Notes under the pieces: model-generated
What the model was told of the DNA's origin: nothing
Databases searched by the model: none
The model's input: the letters and a program-made list of their open reading frames with translations, nothing else
Assembly (NCBI GenBank): GCA_025618425.1
Contig: CM046851.1
Location: forward strand, 5,001,024-5,065,023
Length of the DNA stretch: 64,000 nucleotides
Direction: 5' to 3'
Source of the DNA: Heliocidaris tuberculata
Lineage: Eukaryota > Echinodermata > Echinoidea > Camarodonta > Echinometridae
Made by a program: the position numbers and the translations under genes
In this document: positions 51,601 to 63,094 of the stretch, piece by piece
How positions within the stretch are numbered: position 1 is the first letter of the stretch
How the letters are laid out: every line of letters begins with the position of its first letter

Positions 51601-54600
51601 TCTCTGCCTCTTCTTTCTTCTCTTCCATCTTTTCTTACCATTCCTCCTCTTCTTCCTCCCCTTTGGCCTTATTTTCCTCTTTCTCTTCCTCTTCCGCTTC
51701 CTCTTATTTCTTATTTACCACTCATCTTTCGTTCATTTCCTCCTCTTCCTGGTCCCCGTACTTTTCCACATCTTTCTTCTCTTGCTCTTTCATCCACCCA
51801 TTCTCTTCTTATTTCTTATTCTTTACCCCTTCATCTATGTCTCATCAGTTGATCTTCTTTCTGCTCATCGTTCACCTCCTTCTCATACTCTTCATTAGGT
51901 CATTAATACTCATCTTCATTGTTTGTTTTCTTGCTTTCTAATACCGTCTTACCACATCCATATTGTGACTCATCAACTTTGATACTGACAAACGTCTCAT
52001 CTCAGTCAACAGAAAATATCCTAACATGCCTACTGCAATTTCCTACATTCCATTTTATACATGTTATAAAGTCATACATGTTATAAAGTCATACTGATAT
52101 GCCATTGCAGATTGTTACTTCGATCTCGGCCTCTCGTCTGGCCATATGCCTGATGAAAGCATCAAAATTTACCGTGAAGGAAGCATCGCATCAGAAGCCC
52201 CAGACTTAGTGCGGATGCTTCCCGTTCAATATTCACCATCGAATGGTCTATCATCGGGTGTGTCTGACGATGATCTCACTGTCCGAATCGACTTTGACAC
52301 CACGACACTCGTCAAGGCTATCATCATTCAGAGACGCGAGGGTTCGGGTCTTAAGAAGTTCACTTTCCAATATGACAACCAATCGCAGATTGAGTTCGTA
52401 AGTTCAGAGACACTCAAATTTTTGTCAATCATTAACAGCAGCGTAGGAATTCACTGGTTTAATCTTCATCATGCTAATGTCAGTCCGCCGCTTTCGTACC
52501 CCATTGATCAACTGCATTGTTTCATCTAAAGTATATTATGGCAGGGGCGGATCCAACGTTTTTTTTATAGAGGGGGCATGATGCCGTAACAGTACACAAT
52601 ATAGGGGGAATTTTTTTCTAATGTGTACTAAAGGTATGCCAGTTGGGTTTCAAAAGGGGATGCACGGGCCGGTTTCCCCCTATGTAGATCCGCCACTGTA
52701 TTATGGCATGCACCTACTCGCAGTAGGTCCGTGATTATGGTATCAGTGTATTGATTTTAAACCTTAGATAAGAGCATTTAACTGACTTATGTCCTCTTGA
52801 TGTGTATTGAGGTACAAAACTATCTTAACCACCTCGATGTATTCTTTCAGGACATCTCCGATTGTGATCTCAGAGTTTGCAAGAAGACGATCGAAAAGCC
52901 TCTAGCGGCGACCTCGGTGACCATCAGCAAATTAGAATGGACTATTGCTGGTATGCCCCACTTCTTCCGGTTTGAGCTGCTGGGATGTATCACTGTAGGT
53001 AAGAAACAACAACAACAAACATAAAATTTCAAACCCTTGTATAGTTTTTTGTAACTTCCCCTCACACGCACGAACACAATTCAAATTTCTTTCATGTTAG
53101 TTGATAAATCGCTAGATGTTAAGAAGAAGGGGAAAAGGGAAAGTGAAAAGATCCCTTACATTCTAAAATAAATTTTCCGACAAAGGTAACGAAAGTCCTC
53201 AGGTTTTTTAGGGGAGGGGGCGGGGACTTGTCGACATTGCATTAAAAAGCACCACTTTGCCCACTGAATATTTGAATGGGGTTAGCCCTCTAGCCCCTTG
53301 ATTCAAACTTACCGCTAAAATTGTTCAATAATCTAAAGGCTGAAGGTGATATTGCCATGATGGTGACATGATTGTTTCTACACAGACTGCATAACACCTT
53401 ATTGCACCGATGACTGCAACCTGAATTTTCTGGCGTCCAAGAATGCCCGCGAGATTGCTTCATCAAGGACCACTTCGATGCCTGCAAGATCCACTTGCGA
53501 GCTCGATATCCCTGAGAAAGACGACATGTTCATCACGTTCATATTACTTGGATTTCATGTGAGGAGAAATTTCCATTTGTATGTAATAGAACATCTTGCA
53601 AATGTATGAATCGTTGTTAACGTTAATGGGGTATCAGTTCAGAGTGGGCATGGTGGGGGCAGGATCATCCCAGTTGATCGACGGCTCACGATCTACAGTT
53701 CACGAGACATTTTGCCCTCTACACTGACGATATCAATCTCATGAACCCACAGATAAGTTGTCAGAAGGCCCACGAGAATGACATGCCAGTTGAGCTTCAT
53801 CTTAGGGATGCCGGTCTCGTGGGCCTTCGGCCAATATCAGGCTATAGCTAAGGAAGGCGATTCAACCAACGTCAATTAATTTCAAAAGGAAATATGTATA
53901 TGAAACATATTAAACTGCCCCAATTCTGAAGATTGATCGACGCCCGTGAATGTTCATCAAGTGCAAAATATGATTAGATTTTGTAAGTTGATATCATTTC
54001 TTAATGACGTAGTAGGGGTCGAAATCCTTATTTATATACGTATTTGCAGTTTTATTTATACAGGCTAACATTGTCGGTTTCAGAACTGCTTTCCACAACG
54101 GCCCTGTCAGCATTTACTGTGTACATGAAAATATTTTTAAAGATTGATATACAGAAAAAGAATATAATCCCTTGTAGAACAAAGAAATAAATTAATTTAC
54201 GTATATACAAAATACAGATTTGAAGACCATCTAAGAATAATTAGATTGAAGAAAAATGTTATACATGTAGTTTGTAAAAACACAAACGAAAACCTTGGAC
54301 TGGTATATAGCCATCATCTTGATGAAGGGTTTGGCAATAATTTCCATGTGCATCTACCTGCCATTCAGCAGAGTACATACAACTTCCATGTACCCTCAAA
54401 TGGGCTCTGAGGTTGACACTTCAAGATACAGTTTTCTTTTTTCTTGTTTGTTTCTTAACGGTTATACTTCCAGTCAGATGAAGACTCTGAAGAAGATGGG
54501 TCACTCGAAATCAATGAACCCGGAAAACCAAATAAATTCAGTCTTGGCAGCAGTGTTCCACCTGTCTTCGTCTCCTCATCCCCTACGGTATCTGTCCGCA

Positions 54601-57600
54601 TCCTGACTGGTATAAGTACGGCCCATCCTGACGTTACGGTTACTTATGGTTACACAGGTCCGTACGAAATGAATCGTCATCTATGTCTATCAAAATGTAT
54701 TTTTTGGTAGCATGTACTAGCATAGATGGTTATGAAGGTCTATATAAAATTACTTATTGTATGGGCATGTCTAAATTTGTAGTTCAGTTATGATGTGTGA
54801 TAACAAAAGGAATGTTCTCCCTGTATAACATCTTGCGTACATGAACACATTGCCCGGAGGAGATCCCCATATCACTACTTATGACCAGGGGCTCAATTCT
54901 TGTTCAGACGGGGGGGGGGGGGGGGGGGGGGGGGGTCAGTGGTCGAGAGTGGAAGGATATTTGAGGATGCATCCCTAAGTATATTTTGTATTTTGTATAA
55001 AGAAATAAGTATAAAAACTTTTCCTTGTATAGCAACGCCCTTGGTTAGTTTTGCAAGACCCCCCCCCCCCACCCTGATCTGGATCGCCGCCCTTGATCTT
55101 GACATTTAAAAAAATCACAAATTGCCAATCATTGTCGGATATTTCTGAAACGTTTACTATCTTGTTCTACGGATATTCCTCCTTCCATCCAAGCTATATT
55201 CCACGAAATGATAATTACCTGCTCTCCCTTAGATAAACCTGGATGTTACAGCGACAAGGATGAGACCGTGTGTAAAGGAACAGGTGGAATCATAATGTCC
55301 AAGAATTACTTCAACGACTATCCTGATGGCGTGAAGGAACATACTTGGACAATCATCACAAGTCTCTGGACGAAAGTCATCTTAACCTTCATCGAAATCG
55401 ACGTGTACTCGCTAGAAGACGATTGTGACGACGATTACGTAAATGTTACGGACTATAGTCAAGTCAATGTCTATTGCAACGTTGACGAGATGTCGGCCGA
55501 AGTGGAGTCGTCATCCAATTGGATGAAGATCAAGTTCCATTCTGATGCTCAGGACACCAAAGGACATACCGGGTTCTTAGGAGAATACAAAACGGAACTC
55601 CTCACGCCGGAATTCTCACAGCCCGTGGATAACCAGAGTAAGTAACAATAATCGGAAAGAGGTTGGACAGTCGCCAAATTACACAGACTGGAAATTGCGT
55701 ACTTAACTGTTCTAATCTTGCTGTTTTCCCATGTCAACGCCAGACCGTGATTCCATGATTGCCACTGTTTTTCTTTAAAAGCTGTTAAGCTCATATCAGA
55801 AAAGAGGTTACATAAAAGATGTTCAAAATATCACAAGCTTTCCATTCATTTGTTTAAATTTCCAATGAAGTTTTGATTTTAAAGAATGTGTTCTGTTGAC
55901 AGTATTGTATCTATCCGATTTTCGACTTCCGCAAGACATCCCTTATCTCCCATCTGTGAGTTCGCTAGTTTAAGAGATCATAATTATGCAAAAAAAAGGA
56001 GCATGAAAAAAAAATGATTCTCATTTTCAGGTTACACATGCCCGGATAGCTGGGATGTCTTTCATGGCTTCTGCTACAGCCTGTTTCGCCTGTCCGAGGA
56101 TATCACATGGACAGATGCGGAGCAGAAGTGTAAGGACAAACAAGCTCATCTAGTTAGCATCAGGGATCAGGACGAAATGAAATTTCTTCATTTCATGATA
56201 TCATCAGACAAGTGGAATTCTACACAAACAATCACGTACATTGGTAAATACCCGCCTTTGGTTTGTATATCCACTTTTGTAAAGGCAGTCGCAGATCCAT
56301 GATTTTGTAGTCTGGATGGAGAGCCAGCAATACCAGTAGCTACAAAATTAATGGAGGGTCACTTTTAACATCGTATACACGTTATAGGTATATCCTATAC
56401 TAGTTGCCTGAAATATGATGGGTCGCCTCTCCTATAAAGGGTGGTTAAAAATGATCTAATTATTTGGGCATTATGAACCTAGTGAATGACATCAGCATTG
56501 CTGCATGCAGTTTTCTTTTCTTTTTAATCTCTCTCTCTCTCTCTCTCTCTTGGTCAGTCTCTCAGTCACTGGCGGATATAAGAGAGTGGCACAACTGACC
56601 CGTGCCCTTGAAATCCTATTTGCCCGTCAATCAAGTATACAAGTAATTTTTAGTTGCTTCTCAGAGGTTTTTCGGAAGTGTGTCCCCGCCTCTGTATATT
56701 TTGTAATATCTACTTAAAAGAGAAGTAAAACGTCTCGTTTCCATGCCAATTCTTGAAATAATCAGTGGAAAATTTGCTTCTCCACAGTGTTGAAAGTGAA
56801 AATCATAATACCTGTGAGAGCTGAGATTCAGAACCTTAACTCTTTTCCCACTACATGTCAACACATTACTAACACCAGTAACGGTGTTATAAAAGGAGAT
56901 TCTATATATGCGCATGCAACAAAGCATCCTTTCCATATCTTGCAGGTCTTGGGAGCAGAGAGAAGTATGGTGTCTTTAGATGGACAGACGGTACTCCCAT
57001 GTCCTATACAGCTTGGGCAAAACAATCAGAGTATGTAATCTCTAATCTATCCTCATTGCCGCAAGTTTTCCGCGTCTTGTCGTCAATATTTGGGCCAACG
57101 TGAGTCGGTACCTCGGCCCCCAAAATGTCGCAAACATGCCAACGCCTAATATTGGCTCAACAGTTACAAGTGGACGTTGGTCTAAAATATTAATTGGTGA
57201 TTGGTTCCATAAATTAGAAAAGATATACGCTCTTTGATTAAAACGAGAATTTCATGCTCTCTGGTTAAGAGTATCGTCTAAAGCTACGACTCATCGAAAA
57301 AGTACAAATCAGTCTTATTGAATGAATTTAGCAAATCATTTCCCTTTGCATTCCCTCAGATAAAAAGTTTTAGTCTAATAGCTGTAATGATAAAACACAT
57401 ATATGGATGTCAGGAGTGGGATTTCTTTGCAACATAGGCCTTCACTATAGCTGCCAGTTCTTTTTGTTGTTGTTTTTTGCAATTGGCGTTTCCCTCTCTA
57501 TTATCATAACAACTATCTTTACAGCTCTGATCTGACGGATAGGCAACCGGATGGTGCATCCCTGGAAGCTTGTGTCAAGTTGGTTCTAAATCAGGAATCT

Positions 57601-60600
57601 CTTACCGACCTATCCTTCGACATGTTCGACCTGTGGCACGATGTAGCCTGTGCGGCAACGGAGACTAGTCAGTTCATATGTGAACGTCCTGCAGATAGAG
57701 TAGAAGGTAATGGCAGAGCGAGTACGATCAGACAATATACAAGACGGTATTGCTGGACAAACACCCATTCAGGGGCGCTGATAGATTCGTGGGGGGGGGG
57801 GGGGCTACAACCTCTTACATGTAATTTTGAAATTTATTGAGGCTTGTTGGCAAAAGAACCTTTCTGTCTTCTCAATGTTGCTATACAATATTGACAACAA
57901 AATAGGCTTGCTGATTTTTGGTAATTTCTATTATCATGATTGATTTTTCTTTGGTTTATATGCAGGTTCTTTCGTTGATGAGCAATTTCCAGTCTACAAG
58001 TCAGGTAAGAAAAAAAATTGAAACTAGTTGTTCAAGATATAATTACCTTGTTCAGACTTTTTGCTTGAAATAATGGGTTTCATGAATTTCACTCGTGGGC
58101 GGGGGTGTCATAATGTGCAGAGTTGTCTACATTTAGACTAATATTTTCTTTGATTGTTTTGTTTTGTTTTATTATAGACGTTGATGACAACCAATGCGGA
58201 CCTGGATTGTACCATTGTTCTTCGGGGGAGTGCATCAATGAAGTTTTCATTTGTGACAGCAAAGATGATTGCAATGATCGTAGTGACGAAAATGATTGTC
58301 CAAATAGTAAAATTACAATTTTATTACGGATGGGGGCGGATAATTCGATTTATCTTCATTACCGTACATTGAAGAGGAGTGAAAGTGAATGCAGTCTTGT
58401 CCTAATATTTCCAATTTAGCATGCAAAGTAATCTTCGATACCCATGAAAGCATTTAATGCCTTTATGGGTATCAAGATTACAAACAGATGGGAAGCCTTT
58501 TTTCATTGTACATGTATTTTCTTTACTCATATCTTTTCGGGGATCTATCATAATAAAAATGAAACAAAGTGAATAAATCATGTGTATTCTATGTTACACC
58601 TAAATAAACTGTTGTTTGTTTTATTCGCTGTTATACAGTATGTTTCATTTACTATCTTTTCTGATCGTTCTCTTGAAATTGCATTGTTCCATGGACATTT
58701 GTCATGTTTGTAGTGTTTGAGTCCGACAGAAATGTCAAAGTGTACATGGGACCTGGGCTCCTTACGTAGTCCCCGAAATTTATGTTTTTTCTCGATATTT
58801 TTAGACAGTTTTAGTTTGTCCTGTCACTGGTTGGCAATACGCTGTCATGTTACTGTCTGTGCAGGACATACCCAAAATGCATATTATTTAGGTCTTTTTC
58901 GAAACTTTTACAATTCTCTTCGCATGTTGAGCTTTTTGTTAGCAAATTCTGTAATTTTTAAATTTAATTTGTCGACAGTTTAGCTGAGACTGTCCTTCAC
59001 CTCTTACACACACATGCTTCATACCTCACACAGATGACGAATGCCTCCCCAACCAGTTCCAGTGCACAGATGGTGCCTGTATTGCGTCCGCGTTCTTCTG
59101 TGATACAATAGTGTTACATTGCCTCGACAACTCCGATGAAACTGCTTGCAGTAAGTTTTTAAAAACGGCGTTCAAAAAGCAAAGCGCAATGTAGATTTCA
59201 TGATTAGGTTTAGCCTAGTTCACAGTACATGAGCCATTACTTGACCGGTTGCATCATTAATTTTTACAACATTCATTCAGGCAAGATTTGACTGGAAATT
59301 GCTTGAATCCTTATCTGAGTGTCTAGGTTGCACACGAGGGATCATTTGCTGACGTGGGGCTGTGACGGCGACTTATGGAGTCTTTGACGCGCCATCTGAA
59401 ATATTGCATTGAAGAATTACCAGAAGCAAGTGCCGAGGTTCACATTCTAAGAATTGAAAATTTTGTAGATTAGTATGCCAGCTTTTTATTCCGTTCATCT
59501 AACGAAATCTAGCATCTCTACCATGATTAACTGTTACTGCATCAAGAATTTAAAAAAAAAAATCATGATAAGGCCTCTTATTTATCTATACGTGAAAGCC
59601 CGCAGAACCTTTTTTGTTGTTGTTGAGTGGGCTTTTATTAACTCTTGTGGATGGCGGTTTCATTCCATAGATTATCCCGACTGCCGGGAAAACGAGTTTA
59701 CCTGTGACAGCAACCAATGCATCGATGCCTCCAGGAGATGCGACTTCATTGACCACTGTTTTGATGGTTCCGATGAAATAGGATGCGGTGAGTTATCATG
59801 GTAACAAGCACTCTTACGATTAAATAAATAGATAAGTTCAAATTTTAGTTACACATTTTCATTACCACACCATGGTCTTATTCATGTTATAAGTGGTAGG
59901 TGTAGATGAATTAAACAGGGTGAATCGGTAAAATACAAAATTTTAAAAAAGAAAGAAAAAGAAGTAGTGTTGCAAGTGCAATGATTGGCCTTCTTACGGC
60001 TCCACGATGTATTTTTGATGCCTTGCTCATTTTGGGAATAGAATTGCTATAAAGTTTACATTCTATATTCCACATCAGTGGCAGATGATGGGGCATAATT
60101 ATTCAGATATTTCTATGCGTTTTTAAAGTGCTTAAAAAAATGTAAGAAGAATGTTGATTGTTCTTATTCTTTCTAACAGAAAAGAAAGACTACAATGTAG
60201 AAGTGTTCCAGTGTTACGACGGAACACTCCTTCCAGCCGAGGTTCATTGTGATGGGCTGATTGATTGCATAGGAAACACACATGAAGACGAGAAAAATTG
60301 CCGTAAGTAGCACGGGCGGATTATTTTGAGGGGCGGGGCAGGGGCATTGTCTGCCAGTGCCACTACTAAACTCAATCTGGCATAATTTTATGTTTTGCTT
60401 GTCGGAGATTGAGATTTTTCGGGAATGTGCCCCCTTGACAGAATTCTAGGACCGCCTCATGTAATCAACTAGTCCCATAAGTAATGATTCTTTCATCATC
60501 AAGACTAGATGTTTTTGTTTGAATAGTATTGAGAGCAATTTCTTCTCTCGTAGACTTTGATCAGGTAGCATTACCTAACTCATTTAAATTAGGTACGTTT

Positions 60601-63053
60601 ATGCGACCAAAAGTGGCTCCAGATCACAAGACCGATAGTCATCCAGACTGATAGTCCACGAGACTGACAGACCATCTGACCCATAATGTCTGTCTCACGG
60701 GGCTTCTGTCAACAGTTCTGAGGGTTTACTAGATAGACCTTGTCGGTCTCGTGGGCTGTCAGTCTAATAGAAGTTCTAGTACAAAATATCCTGACCAAAA
60801 ATGCAGGAAGCCTTTAAATCCTATCGAATTGTAATAGATAATTTCAAATCAAACCAAATTAACCAAGTCAAACTTAATTGCACTATATAGTTAAAGCTAT
60901 GGTCTTACTTTTTCTGTCACCAGCAAACCAGGAGATATTGGATGAACGGAAATTCTACTGCCCTGAAGGCGCATTGAATGATGTCTCATTTAAATGCATG
61001 TATGACTTCAACGAGTACGGGTTGATTAAAGGATGTCGTAATGTCGAACATTTGAAGGACTGCAGAAACGGCAAGTCAGATATTCTCTTATTATCGGTAT
61101 TTGCACGATTTCTTATGGCAATAAATGGAGTAAAACTTTAACGTTTTATTCGGTTACTTTTATTTTCTTACTACATGTACTATAAATTCATCGACGAATC
61201 ATTTTTTCCGCGTATTATTGAGTAGTTTGCTACGATTATTACCAGCAGTTTATCAGCGTTTTGATAATCTCTGAAAATATAGCAATTATATGAAATATCT
61301 TAAATGACCTGTCTCTGTCTCTGTTTTTCCATTCTCTATCCCCCTCTCAATAGTGTTTTTCCATTATTTTTTTTCCAATAGCAAATGACACATGCCCCGA
61401 GAACACGATGAGGTGTCCTAACTCTTATTGCATCCCACTGCGATACCGATGTGACGGCAAGGAGGACTGCCAGTATGGCGAGGACGAAAAACAGTGCGGT
61501 GAGAAGAATGATTTTTTTTTAAAGAAACGATTCTGTTGAATATATGCATTTAAATTTTGAGTTAACGTGGTTAATCGATCGCCATCATAGTCTATACAAC
61601 AATGTATCGTTCTATCTCTTAAACTCTCTCTCTCTCTCTCTCTCTCCCTCTTTCTCTGTCTTTATAGGAATACAGGCTTATATGTATATATTTGAAAATC
61701 CATCCATACTTGAGAAATCCATATCAAGATCAATTATTGGTTTATGATTATAGACAACCTTTGCAGGGGCCGCGGAGCGTTTTTGAAAGTGGGGGGGGGG
61801 GGGGGGGGGGGCTGATCTGATTTCACTCATTAATGACAATTTTCGAGCCTTTTTTCCAAAAATTTTTTAAAACATGTCTACTCAAAAAGTGGGGGGGGGG
61901 GGGGGGGGCTGCAGCCACCCAGCCCCCCCGGCTCCGCGGCCCATGCTTTGTACATGACTTGTGATAGTCCTTAAAAAAGATGCCCTAACGGATGAACATT
62001 GTGGGGCAAATTCGTATACTTTTTTTTTCAATGCGAATGTATTTGTATTTAGAACACTCAAAGTGCACAAATACTTCGAATTAGAAATTAGTTCCATTCA
62101 ATACTTAAAAATGTTTCGATTATTTTCATTTATTATGTTATACACAAATAGGGTCTAAATATTTTGATTACTGCTGGTTTACCATGGTTACGACAGGGTC
62201 TGCATGAACCGAATCTCAATAGGTATGAAATGCCCTCAAGATTCTGCCGTATTTCCTTATATCTGAGTCACACCTGGGGGGCGTTTCATGAAAGATATTT
62301 TATCCGACAAATTTGCTCTCAGCCAATCAGATGCAAGGATTTCAGTAGCTTATAACAGTTGTCGGATAAAAATCACTGACAAAACGCTTGATGAAACGCT
62401 CCCCAGCAAACCTACTCCACACCGACTCCAAACCGACCGATTCTTGGCCATTCGAGGAAATGTAATGTTTCGTTCAGTGTGTTGTCGGTCTTGGCCCTGT
62501 TTCATTAAACTTGTTATAAGTAACAACTGCAAAATTTCTATGACAAATTTGCTCTCGGCCAATCAGATTCAATGATTTCACTAGCTTATAACAATTATTG
62601 TAACTTGTTATTGATAACAAGTTTCATGAAACGGGCCCTGGTGTGACTGGGGTATTAGTGTTTCCGAGTCTCATATTTGTCTTTTATCCCTAAAGATTCC
62701 TTTAACTGTCCGGAGGGCACATACCATTGCAAAAGCAAATCCAGCAAAGGCCTCTGTATAAGTCCTGATCACGTGTGCGATGGCGTCATTCATTGCCCGG
62801 ATGGCGACGACGAAATTAATTGCTGTAAGTAATGAACCCCCTTAAAACCCACTCATAAGCCCACCACACAATCACACGGTCACCCACCAACTCGCCCACA
62901 CACATCCACAATGAATATTATATAGAACATTCGAATTGAATTGAACTTACATCGAGCACCAGCATGGCGGATAAAAGCGTTATACGGGAAACAATCGTCA
63001 TCATCATCATCAGCAGCAGCAATAAAATCACCATCATCAGTTCCATCATTATT

Positions 63054-63094
<41 letters not shown>

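Larger units (their letters stand above)
40851..52110 (+). other. Intron 8 (11.3 kb), repeat-packed
   Basis: Donor GTAGGT and acceptor GCCATTGCAG, phase 1. In order it carries an inverted-repeat element (41161-41400), a SINE (41879-42240), trinucleotide arrays, a 1.6-kb inverted-repeat element (43952-45529), an antisense LINE (about 45745-50950) and a pyrimidine tract (51390-51920). 43010-43880 has no recognised feature. Confidence 0.8.
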
